A DNA stretch of 64,000 nt from Sorangium aterium (GCF_028368935.1 NZ_JAQNDK010000001.1:310001-374000), one strand, 5' to 3'. Shown: positions 20,372-29,454, numbered from the stretch's first letter. The notes: generated by a model not told the origin, from the sequence alone. Translations and numbers: made by a program.

Positions 20372-21165
20372 GCCTGGAGGCAGCCCGCCTCTCGATCGTG
20401 ATCCTCACGGAAGACAGCGGCGAGGACGGTCGCGCGACCGTCGAGGCGCTCGTCGGCCGGATGCTCGAGCTCGTCGTTCCCGGTTACGGGCGCCATCGGG
20501 TCGACTTCCTTCCGAGCGAGCCGAAGGAGGAGGAAGCGATGCGCGGCAACGTCTGGAAGACCGACGGGAAGAACCCGCGCGAGCACGAGCGACGCGTCCG
20601 GCTGCTCAGGTACATCGCGCGCAAGCTGTTATCGCCGAACACCTTCGTCGTTTTTCATGTCGACGGCGATCGGCCGTGGACCGAGCGGAACAGCAGCGAG
20701 AACCTCGACAAGTTCGATCGACGGGTCCTCACGCAGCTGCCGCAGGTCGCCGAGCGGGGTCGCGCGAACGCCCCTCGGACCAGGCTGCGAGCCAAGGACG
20801 ACGCCGAGCCGCCTGCGCCAGCGCTGCAGATCGAGCATCTCCTTCTCGTCTGCCCGTTCCGGAGCATCGAGGCCTGGCTCTACCAGAACGTTCGACGCGC
20901 GAGCGAGATCTGCCGCCGCGAGCACGGGGGCCGCCACGTCGGGGACATCGAGGCATGGGAGGGAAAGCGTGCCGAGCTCGATGAGCTGCCCGCACCCGAC
21001 CAGGCGCTGTGCCTGAAGAAGGCGCACAACAAGGAGCTCGCATCCCGTGGGTTTCCCACGCAGCTCGCCTACGACGTCGGGAAATCGTTCGCCGAGAGCG
21101 TGGACCGCATGGCTCGGTGTGGCTCGTTGCGCGCTGCGCTTGAACGCACACGCGTCTGGGAATGA
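20365..21165 (+). CDS. DUF4276/Toprim-like partner of the preceding ATPase
   Basis: A 266-residue protein that no single motif identifies outright. It has the layout of Toprim-like DUF4276 proteins: an N-terminal strand ending in Glu16 (ILTEDSGEDG), an acidic DxD in FHVDGDRPW (Asp100, Asp102), and EAW at 169-171. The same three marks occur in the partner gene at 57360. Inference: a metal-dependent nuclease or effector released or activated by the ATPase. Two GTG codons, at 20365 and 20368, could start it; the second gives a GTGA overlap with the ATPase stop. The pair forms a tight operon with no other gene attached. It could instead be an RloB-like or other restriction-associated protein. Confidence 0.7.
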   Translation: MVSLEAARLSIVILTEDSGEDGRATVEALVGRMLELVVPGYGRHRVDFLPSEPKEEEAMRGNVWKTDGKNPREHERRVRLLRYIARKLLSPNTFVVFHVDGDRPWTERNSSENLDKFDRRVLTQLPQVAERGRANAPRTRLRAKDDAEPPAPALQIEHLLLVCPFRSIEAWLYQNVRRASEICRREHGGRHVGDIEAWEGKRAELDELPAPDQALCLKKAHNKELASRGFPTQLAYDVGKSFAESVDRMARCGSLRAALERTRVWE

Positions 21166-21732
21166 TGCGGCCGCTGCACCTGGGGCTCTGTTGACGACGA
21201 GGAGGGGTTCGGGCGCATCGCCGCGTCGGTGACGCGCCCCGGGTCACCGACGCCGCGTCGCCGACGCCCGCCGGGTCACCATCGCCGCATCGCCCACGCC
21301 CACCGCCGCCCACGTCGCAAAGCTGCCTCCCATGGCCGGAATCCTTGCCTGCCTCTTCCGCGCCCGCGCGACCGTGATGCCTCCGCCATCATGGGAAGAG
21401 CCGCGTTTCTCGCCAGCCGGCCCACGCCGAGCGGGTGCATCGTCGCAGGTACAAGGCTCGCCTCTCACCGAGAGGCGCTGAAATCGAAGAAGATCAAGCT
21501 CGCCCCAAGGACGAGACGCACGCGCTCCTCCGTGACCGCCTCCTGTAGCCTTACGAGGACGCGGCGGAAGAGGAGCGGCGCGCCGAGCGTGCCCGCGCCG
21601 CGAGCGCCAGCAGGAAGAAGAACGAGCCGTCCATTCCCGCCTGATCGAGGCTCATGGAACGATCCCACGGCGCCGACCGGGCGCGGGTCTCACGGCGGCG
21701 GCTTCCCCGGCGCACCGCCGCACCAGGACGGA
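21166..21732. repeat. Intergenic region with a hairpin and a 29-base direct repeat
   Basis: 567 bases between the ATPase module and the converging gene ending at 21733. TCGGTGAC at 21226-21233 pairs with GTCACCGA at 21243-21250 and may form a terminator stem without a T-run. Two imperfect 29-base direct repeats follow at 21241-21269 and 21273-21301, each opening GGGTCACC and differing at about five positions. No supported gene lies in the remainder. Confidence 0.5.
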
Positions 21733-22821
21733 TCACCGGGACGCTGGCGCCTTCGCGAGGACCTCGGCGTTCTCGACCCACGCCGCGAAGACGGGCAGCT
21801 TGCTGCGCCGGGCGAGGACGAGGACCAGGAACGGCATGGCGCAGCTCAAGCGCCGCGGGGGTGACATCAGGCCGAAGGAACGCGATGGCGAGGGTGCATT
21901 TGCGCCCCCGTCGTCGAGGCGAAAGCGGATGACCTGCTCGAGAGGGCCCAAGCGAACGCGCCCGAGGGACGGACTCTCGAACACGCGGTCGGCGAGCTCG
22001 CTCGAGCGGGCGGCGCACGCGATGTCGATCACCGGCATGAACAGGCCCTCGTCGGCGGAGAAGCGCGCCCGGGGGTGCGCGTCGTCTTCTTGAAGAAGGG
22101 AGAGCGCGCGGCTGATGGTGCCCGCTAGCGTCGACCCGGCAGGCAACGTGGCCACGATGATCCTGACCTCTGGATCGGCCGCGCGGAGCTCGACGACGAA
22201 CTGGTTGTATGCGGCGTCGATCTCCTCGTCCCAGAGACCCACGAGCTCGGCGTCCGTGTAGCGGGGGAAATGCACGAGCGCCTGCGTTGCCCGCGACTGC
22301 CAGACGGATTCGGGCTCGTCCGGGCTCGACCACACGCCGAAGCAGGGGACCTGAACGCCGTGATGAGATCGAGGGAACGGAGCGCGGGCCAGCGGAGGAT
22401 CGAAGCGCGGGTGCATCGCGAAGCCGCTCCACAGGGCGATCCTGTCCGGGTCCGCGCCGGACGGCGCGCCCAGGGGCCAGTCCATGCCGAAGAGACGGCA
22501 GCTCTCCCGCTGGAGCGCCTCGGCCGAGCTCTCGGCGAGCGGCCCAGCCCAGGCGGCCCAGTACGCTGGGTCCAGGGTGGTCTCGTCGATCAGGCTCTCG
22601 CGCATGGCCCGCGTGAGGGGCGCCGGCGGCGCGTCGGTCCCGGCAGGCGCGATCTCGAGGGGAGCCCCTGCCAGCGAGGCGAGCCGTTGCCACGCGGTCG
22701 CGCTCACGCCGGTCCACACGAGGCTCACGCCCGGCCGGTGCTCGACGTCGAGGTGAGGGCAGACGCGCACACGCGCGAGCAGCGCGTCGTGGTGGCAGAC
22801 CGCGAAGGCGGTAGGCGGCAT
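21733..22821 (-). CDS. Serpin-like protein, paralogue of the gene at 27337
   Basis: A 362-residue protein without a signal peptide that I can see. It aligns with the product of 27337-28275 over several blocks: a pre-VPMM-like PCFGVW block, FVVELRAADPEVRIIVATLP, and a C-terminal PFLVLVLARRSKLPVFAAWV. These match the serpin order (VPMM sheet strand, LPxxxSLeel block, hinge, PFLFLI...G). LDDGGANAPSPS sits where serpins have the hinge (EEGTEAAAAT), so a protease-inhibitor fold is a reasonable inference, though divergent. The ribosome site at 22821 is weak. Position: just upstream of, and opposite in strand to, the Rhs toxin gene. Alternative: an unknown family specific to myxobacteria. Confidence 0.6.
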   Translation of the reverse strand: MPPTAFAVCHHDALLARVRVCPHLDVEHRPGVSLVWTGVSATAWQRLASLAGAPLEIAPAGTDAPPAPLTRAMRESLIDETTLDPAYWAAWAGPLAESSAEALQRESCRLFGMDWPLGAPSGADPDRIALWSGFAMHPRFDPPLARAPFPRSHHGVQVPCFGVWSSPDEPESVWQSRATQALVHFPRYTDAELVGLWDEEIDAAYNQFVVELRAADPEVRIIVATLPAGSTLAGTISRALSLLQEDDAHPRARFSADEGLFMPVIDIACAARSSELADRVFESPSLGRVRLGPLEQVIRFRLDDGGANAPSPSRSFGLMSPPRRLSCAMPFLVLVLARRSKLPVFAAWVENAEVLAKAPASR

Positions 22822-22869
22822 GGCGACAAGGAGAGCCTAATCGCGGACGCTTGCCTCGCGGCGAGCAAA

Positions 22870-23065
22870 GCCGGTCGCGAAAGCTCGCCACCATCCTGGA
22901 GCTCATCCAGCTGATGCACGAGCAGTCGATGAGCCTGTGGATTCGCCGGCGAGAGCACCAAGCGCGAGCTCGCTGAGCTCGACATGGCCATGGACAGGGC
23001 GTTCGGAGATCGAGGCCGAGCACATCCAGCACAGCCGCCCCCCGATGCGCCTCGTGGTGCGCTGA
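22870..23065 (+). pseudogene. Decayed copy of the 3' end of the gene at 18030
   Basis: This stretch is nearly identical in blocks to 18735-18989, including the run ending in the stop codon (CGATGCGCCTCGTGGTGCG then TGA). It lacks 55 bases that in the intact gene lie between two copies of CGGCGA (18808 and 18863), leaving a single copy, which is the signature of a deletion between short direct repeats. Smaller deletions also occur, so the frame is destroyed. No 5' part of the gene is present. It ends about 100 bases before the Rhs start. Confidence 0.85.
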
Positions 23066-23169
23066 TCCGCTTCGTGACGCGCGGATCCCGCCGTCGCGCC
23101 GCGTGGCGCGCTGAGGATGTGCTCGCCGTTGCGGACCCCTTCAGGGGCGTGAGAGCATCCTTACCCACC

Positions 23170-26100
23170 ATGGGAAAGGTCACCGCCCTCCACATGGACA
23201 CCATCACCGAGAAATCCGGTCACCAGATGACCGGTATGGCGGTGAGCGTGTGTCTGACCCCGGCCGCTCCCAGCCCGTTGCCCATCCCCTACCCCACCAT
23301 GGGCACGGTCTCGGAGGGGATCATCGACCCGTGCATGCGCACGAAGATCGAGGGCGCGAAGGTCCTCACGGTCGGCGGCTGCATGAAGGCGTGCCACGGC
23401 AACGAGCCCGGCACGCTCAAGGAGGTGGTCAGCCTCAACACCGGCGGGCCTTGCTTCCCGTGGCTCGGCGCGCCGAACGTCATCATCGAGCTCGGCATGG
23501 CCGGCATCACCGGCAGCATGGGCCAGATGAACAAGAGCATCACCGTCGGCGCCGGCGCCAGCGCGAGCGGCGCGGGCGGCGGCGGCGGCGGTGGAGGTGG
23601 CGGCGGCGGCGGCGCCGGGGGCCCGGGCGGCGGCGGCCCGCAGGGCGGCGGCAACGGCGGCGGGGGCGGCGGCGGGGGCAACGGCGGCGCCGGGCCGCCG
23701 AGCCCGCCGGCGCCGCCGGGCGCCGAGGGCCAGGCGGCCGCGGGCCACCCGATCGATGTCGTGACCGGCACGCTGTTCACGATCCCGTCAGCCGACTTCA
23801 CGCTCACCGGGTTCCTCTGGGTCCAGTGGATCCGCACCTACAGCACCTCGGCCGTGCGCCAGCGCTGTGGCCTCGGGTGGGGCTGGTCGCACGGCCTCGC
23901 CTGGCACGCCGAGCGCAACGGCGATCGCCTCGTCCTCGTCGACGACCAGCAGCGCCGCACCGAGATGCGGCTGCCCGCGGCCGGTGAAACGCTGCTCCTC
24001 CCCCACGGCCGGAAGGTGCACCTCGAGGGGGACGCGATCGTCGTCGATCTGGACGACGATCTCGCGCGGGTCCTCCGGCCCACCGCCGATCCGCGGGCGT
24101 ACGCGCTCTCCGAGCTGCGCGACGCCTTCGGCAACAGGGCCACGATCGACTGGGAGCAGGACGAGATCGTGGCCATCACGGACTCGGTCGGCCGCCGCGC
24201 GGAGGTCTCCCGCGACGGGAACCTGCGCATCTGGTCCGTCGCGGTCACCGACGAAGGCGGCAATGAGCATCGCCGGCGCCTCGTGACCTACGAGCTCGAC
24301 GGTCGGGGCGACCTCGTCCGGGTCATCGACGTGGGCGGCGCGGAGACCCGGTTCAGCTACGACGACGAGCACTACCTGCGCTCGGAGACGCGCGCCGACG
24401 GGGTCGTCTTCCATTTCGTGTACCAGGACGTGGGCGGCGAGCGGCGCTGCGTCGAGACGTGGGGCGAGCTGCCCGGCGGCGACCTCCTCGCCGCGCTCGG
24501 CGCCCCCGAGGCGCACGTGGCCGGCGGCCCCCGCGGCATCTTCCACACGCGCGTCGCGTACGGGCCGGAGCCTCACCAGACGACGGTGACGGACGCGCTC
24601 GGCCACGTCCATCGCTACCAGGGCAACGCGCTGGGCCTCGTCGAGCGCTACGTCGACCCGCGCGGCTACGCCATGCTGTTCACGTACGACGGGGTCGGGC
24701 GCCTCATCGCCGTCACCGACGGCGCCGGGACCACGCAGCGGCGCCGCCACGATCTCGCCGGGCAGCTGATCTCCATCAGCGACGGCGGCGGCACGGTCCG
24801 GTACCAGACGGACGAGGAGCAACAGGGCGTCACCACCATCGCCCCGAACGGCCACCGCTCCACCGTGCGGCGCAGCCGGGGGCGCGTCGTCGAGATCGAG
24901 GACGCGCGCGGCAAGACGACGGCCGAGTACGACGCGCGCGGCAAGAACACGAAGATCACCTACCCGAGCGGCCTCGTCGACACGCTCGAGTACGACGCAC
25001 ACGGCAACCTCGTCCGCTACGCGCAGGGGGAGCGCGTATGGACCTATGTCTACGATCTCCTGGGCATGCCCGTGCGCATCGAGTCGCCCGGCGGCGCGGC
25101 GACCACGCTCGAGTACGACTCCTCGGGCAACATCGTCAGCGCCGTGGGGCCGACCGGGCAGCGCACCGAACGCGCGTTCGACGGGCTCGGGCTGTGCACG
25201 GCGACCTCGTACCCCGGCGGCGGCCGCGCGCAGTACCGCTACGTGGCCAGCGCGCTCGTCGAGCAGGTGCTGCCGGACGGCTCGCGCTGGACCATGGGCT
25301 ACGACGCGCTCCTCCGGCTGAGCTGGATGCAGAACGCCGCGGGCGAGCGGCGCTCGTTCGAGTACGACGCCGCCGGCAACCTCGTCCGCGAGACGACGTT
25401 CACGGGGCTCCAGTACCGCTACGAGTACGACGGCGCGGACCGGCTCGTGTCGATCCTCCGCCCCGACGAGTCCATCGTGCGGCTCTCGCGCGACGGCGCG
25501 GGCAACGTCGTCGCGCGGGAGTACTCGTCGGGCCTCGTCGAGCGCTTCGAGTACGACGCCCTGGGGCGCGTCGCGCGCGCGACGAACGGCGCCTGCACGA
25601 CGGAGCTCGCGTACGACGAGCGCGGCGCGATCCTGCGGGACACGCAGACGTGCGGCGGCTTCAAGTTCGTCACGAGCTACGACTACGACGAGGGCGGCCA
25701 GCTCGTGGGGCGCCGGTACTCGTCCGGCTGGCGCGTGGCGCTGGAGCACGACACGTACGGGCGGGTCGCCGCGATGGGCGTCGGCCATCCGGACGCCGCC
25801 GAGCGCTTCGTCTTCGAGCGCGACGAGCAGGACGGCGAGCGCGCCCGCCGGCGCGACGGCGGCGCCGGCGCCATCCTGACCCGGCGCAACGCCGAGGGCT
25901 TCCCCCTGGAGATCCAGGTGGAGGGCGCGCCGGGCGAGGTCGTCCGGTCCCGCGCCTACCGCTGGCACCCGACCGGGGCGCTGGCCGCCGTGATCGACAG
26001 CGAGCGCGGCGAGCGCCGCTACGAGCTCGACGCGCACGGGCGGCCCGTGGAGGTGCGCGGGCTCGGCGCGACCGAGGCGTTCTCCTACTCGCCGCACGGC

Positions 26101-27321
26101 ACGGCGATCGCGCGCGGCGAAGGATCGGTCGGCGCCGGTGGACGGCCGCGCGCGGCGGGCGACCAGGTCCTGTACTGGGATCGGCTTGGCCGGCTCTCGG
26201 GCCGGGACGCGCCCGATCCGCAGCGCACGTGGCGGTACGCCTTCGACGAGAACGATCGCCTGACCGAGGCCGTGCGCGGCGACGGGCTGAAGGTCCAGTA
26301 CATCTACGACGCGCTCGGCCGCCGCGTGGCCGAGATCGTCGGCCAGGGGAGCACGTGGTTCGGGTGGGACGGCGACAGCATCGTCGAGGAGCGCGCCTCG
26401 GGCGGGCAGGTCACGCGCCGTGTCTTCGACGCGTCAGGTCACACGCCGCTGCTCGAGTCGCAGGGCGGCGCGGGCTTCCGCCTCGTGGCGACCGACGCCG
26501 CGGGGACGCCGTGGCTCACCCTCGACGCGGCGGGCGAGATCTCCGAGATCGATCTCACCACCTGGGGCGAGGTCGCCCACGAGCGCGGCGAGCCGGGCGC
26601 GCTCCGCTTCGCCGGGCAGCGCGCCGATGAGCTCACCGGCCTCCACTACAACCGGTACCGCTACTACGCGCCCGACCTGCGCGTGTTCATCTCGCCGGAT
26701 CCCATCGGCGTCTCGGGCTCGCTGCAGGAGATCGGCTTCGTCCCGAACCCGACGCTCTTCATCGACCCGCTCGGGCTGCTCACGATCATCACGGCCTCGA
26801 ACGATCCCAAGCTCCACAACGCGTACTACTCGCAGTACGCGGCGAAGTACCCGGGCGCGACGATCCTCAAGCCGAACCAGGTCGTGCCTGGCAGCCTCAA
26901 GGGGGAGACCGATGTCGTCGTCGACACCCACGGCTGGCCGGGCAGCGTCGAGTGGGGGGGGAAGAAGATCTCGGGGGCGCAGCTCGCGGACAAGCTGAAC
27001 GCCGCCGGGTTCAACGGGAAGATGCCCGGAGCGCGCGTCGAGGTCGTCACGTGCAACGGCGGGACGAAGCCGAACTTCATGGGCCGCAGCGTCGCCCAGG
27101 CGGTCGCGGACCGGACCGGCGCGACAACGTCCGGCTCGACAGCGAAGGGCGTCCCGGGCGTGGCCTCCGCTGGGCAGATGGGCAACGCGGGCGCCTCCGG
27201 CCTTGTCAGCGGAATGCCGACGGGACTCGGGTCCGGCAACGCCCCGGGTGGCCTGCACGTCAGCGGCGGCGGGCACCTGATCAAGGACATCAAGCCGCGC
27301 TGGTTCACGTTCGGGCAGTGA
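23170..27321 (+). CDS. PAAR-like (DUF4150) Rhs polymorphic toxin with predicted cysteine-protease tip
   Basis: A 1383-residue polymorphic toxin, probably delivered to other cells by a type VI secretion-like device. In order: a DUF4150/PAAR-like N-terminus (1-130, with PAAPSPLPIPYPTMG), a poly-glycine linker (about 135-180), a DUF6531-like segment, then many YD/RHS repeats (YDAxGNLVR type). The shell closes with RYYAPDLRVFISPDPIG and FIDPLGLL, the usual Rhs boundary. The variable 179-residue tip starts at about 1205 and contains VVVDTHGWPG (His1254) and VVTCNGG (Cys1295), a pattern fitting caspase/CHAT-like peptidases. The start at 23170 is chosen because homology begins there; the frame extends upstream through the pseudogene and no clear ribosome site is visible. 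No small same-strand immunity gene follows. Confidence 0.9.
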   Translation: MGKVTALHMDTITEKSGHQMTGMAVSVCLTPAAPSPLPIPYPTMGTVSEGIIDPCMRTKIEGAKVLTVGGCMKACHGNEPGTLKEVVSLNTGGPCFPWLGAPNVIIELGMAGITGSMGQMNKSITVGAGASASGAGGGGGGGGGGGGGAGGPGGGGPQGGGNGGGGGGGGNGGAGPPSPPAPPGAEGQAAAGHPIDVVTGTLFTIPSADFTLTGFLWVQWIRTYSTSAVRQRCGLGWGWSHGLAWHAERNGDRLVLVDDQQRRTEMRLPAAGETLLLPHGRKVHLEGDAIVVDLDDDLARVLRPTADPRAYALSELRDAFGNRATIDWEQDEIVAITDSVGRRAEVSRDGNLRIWSVAVTDEGGNEHRRRLVTYELDGRGDLVRVIDVGGAETRFSYDDEHYLRSETRADGVVFHFVYQDVGGERRCVETWGELPGGDLLAALGAPEAHVAGGPRGIFHTRVAYGPEPHQTTVTDALGHVHRYQGNALGLVERYVDPRGYAMLFTYDGVGRLIAVTDGAGTTQRRRHDLAGQLISISDGGGTVRYQTDEEQQGVTTIAPNGHRSTVRRSRGRVVEIEDARGKTTAEYDARGKNTKITYPSGLVDTLEYDAHGNLVRYAQGERVWTYVYDLLGMPVRIESPGGAATTLEYDSSGNIVSAVGPTGQRTERAFDGLGLCTATSYPGGGRAQYRYVASALVEQVLPDGSRWTMGYDALLRLSWMQNAAGERRSFEYDAAGNLVRETTFTGLQYRYEYDGADRLVSILRPDESIVRLSRDGAGNVVAREYSSGLVERFEYDALGRVARATNGACTTELAYDERGAILRDTQTCGGFKFVTSYDYDEGGQLVGRRYSSGWRVALEHDTYGRVAAMGVGHPDAAERFVFERDEQDGERARRRDGGAGAILTRRNAEGFPLEIQVEGAPGEVVRSRAYRWHPTGALAAVIDSERGERRYELDAHGRPVEVRGLGATEAFSYSPHGTAIARGEGSVGAGGRPRAAGDQVLYWDRLGRLSGRDAPDPQRTWRYAFDENDRLTEAVRGDGLKVQYIYDALGRRVAEIVGQGSTWFGWDGDSIVEERASGGQVTRRVFDASGHTPLLESQGGAGFRLVATDAAGTPWLTLDAAGEISEIDLTTWGEVAHERGEPGALRFAGQRADELTGLHYNRYRYYAPDLRVFISPDPIGVSGSLQEIGFVPNPTLFIDPLGLLTIITASNDPKLHNAYYSQYAAKYPGATILKPNQVVPGSLKGETDVVVDTHGWPGSVEWGGKKISGAQLADKLNAAGFNGKMPGARVEVVTCNGGTKPNFMGRSVAQAVADRTGATTSGSTAKGVPGVASAGQMGNAGASGLVSGMPTGLGSGNAPGGLHVSGGGHLIKDIKPRWFTFGQ

Positions 27322-27336
27322 CGGGCGCCCCGCCGC

Positions 27337-28275
27337 TCAGGGCGCGCCGGCGGCCGCGCCCTGCAGCGGCTCCGGCGACCCGATCCAGGCGGCCAGCCGC
27401 ACCTCGTCCTGCGGCGGCGCGCCCAGGACGACGACGAGGAACGGGCCGTCGCACACGAAGTAGCGCTCGTACATATCTCCGCGCCCGAGGGTGAGCGGCC
27501 CGGGCTCGGTCGGCGGGAGCGCGTCCCAGCCGAGGCGGAAGCAGACGGTATGGCGGGCGTCGCCGATCCGGCGCCCCTCCCCGCCCGCGAGCGGCTTGCC
27601 GACGAGCTCTTCGTGCACACGGGCCGCGCACAGGTCGAGCAGGGGGATCTTCAGCGCGCAGCGCCGGTCGAAAGGCTTCACGCCGAACCATCTCCCGAGC
27701 CAGCCCCTCGGCCTCCGCGCCGTCGCGACGACCTCGGCGACGGCGGCCCCGAGCATCCCGGGGTGCGGGCACCGCGCGACAACCACGCGCTCATCCCCCC
27801 TGGCCTCCACCTCGATCACGAAGTCGTCAGGGCCGCTGTGGCGATGCACCGTCAGCTGCGCCGCGGCCCGCGACCACGTCGCGTCGTCGACGTCGTTCCA
27901 GAGCCCGAACGCGGGCAGGACGCGCTCGCCGAAGAGGACGCCCTCACGCCGGCTGGCGAAGGGCGCCGCGAACGACGGGCGCACGAACGAGAACGCGTAC
28001 GCCCCGACGGCGTCTCCGGGCGCGCTCTCGGGCAGCGCGCCCTCAGGGAGCGGCCCGAACCTGCGCGCGCTCTCCTGCGCCACCTCCCGGAGCGCTTCTG
28101 CCGCGGCGCCGACGCGCGCGACCGACGTGGGCGACCCGGCGGCGCGGGGCGCGGCAAACGCTCCTCCCGCTCGCTCTTCCAGAGGGAAATCCGGCGAGAA
28201 GATCAGGGTCTGGTCTCGGGCGATGGGGGACGACAGCGACGGCACGAGCACGGTCGCGCGGCTCATCGTGGGCAT
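27337..28275 (-). CDS. Serpin-like protein, paralogue of the gene at 21733
   Basis: A 312-residue protein sharing several blocks with the 21733 product: LPAFGLWND against PCFGVWSS, FVIEVEARGDERVVVARCP against FVVELRAADPEVRIIVATLP, and CDGPFLVVVLGAPPQDEVRL near the C-terminus. The last block resembles the serpin C-terminal PFLFLI motif, but the hinge region here (FRLGWDALPPTEP) is poor, so inhibitory function is doubtful. GAGG lies just before the ATG at 28273-28275. The gene converges on the Rhs gene with a 15-base gap and diverges from hisC across 87 bases. Its position beside the toxin raises the possibility that it protects against it, although classical immunity genes lie on the toxin strand. 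Confidence 0.6.
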   Translation of the reverse strand: MPTMSRATVLVPSLSSPIARDQTLIFSPDFPLEERAGGAFAAPRAAGSPTSVARVGAAAEALREVAQESARRFGPLPEGALPESAPGDAVGAYAFSFVRPSFAAPFASRREGVLFGERVLPAFGLWNDVDDATWSRAAAQLTVHRHSGPDDFVIEVEARGDERVVVARCPHPGMLGAAVAEVVATARRPRGWLGRWFGVKPFDRRCALKIPLLDLCAARVHEELVGKPLAGGEGRRIGDARHTVCFRLGWDALPPTEPGPLTLGRGDMYERYFVCDGPFLVVVLGAPPQDEVRLAAWIGSPEPLQGAAAGAP

Positions 28276-28362
28276 GAGGTCCTCTGGTCCTGGCAGGAGG
28301 CGGGTAGTATACCGCTCTCCTCCTCTCTCATCGCCGCGCCCGCGACGATCGTGGACCGAGCC

Positions 28363-29454
28363 ATGCCGCTGCCCGACTTCCTCCCTGCGCTGCTTCGTCC
28401 GGAGCTCGCCGAGCTCCACGCCTACACCCCGGTCGCGGGGCACTTCCCCGTGCGCCTCGACGCCAACGAGAGCCCGCCGTTGCTCTCGGCCGAGGCGCGG
28501 GCGGCCCTCGCGCGGGCCGCGGCGCCCGAGGACTGGGGCCGCTACCCCGACGCGCGCGCCCTCGATCTCCGCGAGGCCATCGCCGCCCACTGCGGCGCCG
28601 ATCCCGACGAGATCGTGGCCGGCGTCGGCTCCGACGAGGTGATCTCGATCGTGCTCACCGCGCTCAGCCGCCCGCGGCAGGGCGCGGACGCGCCGAGCGT
28701 CGTCACGGTCAGCCCCACCTTCGTCATGTACAAGCTGAGCGCGCGCGCGCGCGGGATGCGCGTCGTCGAGGTCCCGCTCGACGCCGGCTGGGATCTCGAC
28801 GTGGCGGGCCTCGCGCGCGCCGTCGATTTCGCGCGCCCCAACGTCGTCTTCATCGCCTCGCCGAACAACCCGACGGGCGCGCTCATGTCGGAGGACCGGC
28901 TCGAGGCGGTCGTGGCCGCGGCGAGGGACGCCCTCGTGATCGTCGACGAGGCGTACATCGACTTTGCCCCGCGCGACCAGCTCGCCCTCCTGCGCAAGCA
29001 CCCGAACGTCGCCGTGCTGCGGACGCTCTCGAAGATCGGCCTCGCGTCGCTGCGGATCGGCTGGCTCATCGGCGCCCGGGAGCTCGTGGCCGAGCTCGAC
29101 AAGGTCCGCCAGCCCTACAACCTGCCCACTCCGTCGCAGCGCGCGGCCGCCTTCGCCCTGCGGGAGCTCGGCGGCGAGCTCCGCCGCGCCGCCGCCGCCG
29201 TGACGTCCGAGCGCGAGCGCCTCGCGGCCGGGCTCGCCGAGCTCGGCCTCACGGTCGCGCCGAGCCACGCCAACTTCCTCTGGATCGGCACGCGCCGCCC
29301 TGCCGGCGAGGTCTTCGAGGCGCTCGCCGCGCGCGGCGTCCTCGTGCGCAGCTTCCACGCGGCGGGCGGACGCCTCGCGCACCGGCTCCGCATCACTGTC
29401 GGCCTCCCGGAGGAGAACGATCGCCTCCTCGCCGAGATCGCCGCGTGCGCGTAG
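28363..29454 (+). CDS. hisC: Histidinol-phosphate aminotransferase
   Basis: A class II PLP aminotransferase, 363 residues, that transfers an amino group from glutamate to imidazole-acetol phosphate in histidine synthesis. Seen: RLDANESP near the N-terminus (substrate phosphate region), ASPNNPTGA, VDEAYIDF (PLP ring contacts) and LRTLSKIGLASLRIGW with the Schiff-base lysine. Length and motifs fit the family. No other his gene is nearby, so it may serve histidine synthesis alone or another aromatic transamination. The ATG at 28363 is chosen; a GTG four codons earlier is possible. The 3' end overlaps the next gene by 10 bases, suggesting cotranscription. Confidence 0.92.
   Translation: MPLPDFLPALLRPELAELHAYTPVAGHFPVRLDANESPPLLSAEARAALARAAAPEDWGRYPDARALDLREAIAAHCGADPDEIVAGVGSDEVISIVLTALSRPRQGADAPSVVTVSPTFVMYKLSARARGMRVVEVPLDAGWDLDVAGLARAVDFARPNVVFIASPNNPTGALMSEDRLEAVVAAARDALVIVDEAYIDFAPRDQLALLRKHPNVAVLRTLSKIGLASLRIGWLIGARELVAELDKVRQPYNLPTPSQRAAAFALRELGGELRRAAAAVTSERERLAAGLAELGLTVAPSHANFLWIGTRRPAGEVFEALAARGVLVRSFHAAGGRLAHRLRITVGLPEENDRLLAEIAACA

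Noticed and set aside
22984-23169. Extending the Rhs protein start upstream to 22984
   Set aside because: That part translates the decayed gene copy; the conserved PAAR-like domain starts at 23170.
23250-26630. Long alternative frames across the Rhs gene
   Set aside because: Arg-rich with no YD repeats; the chosen frame has the full Rhs architecture.
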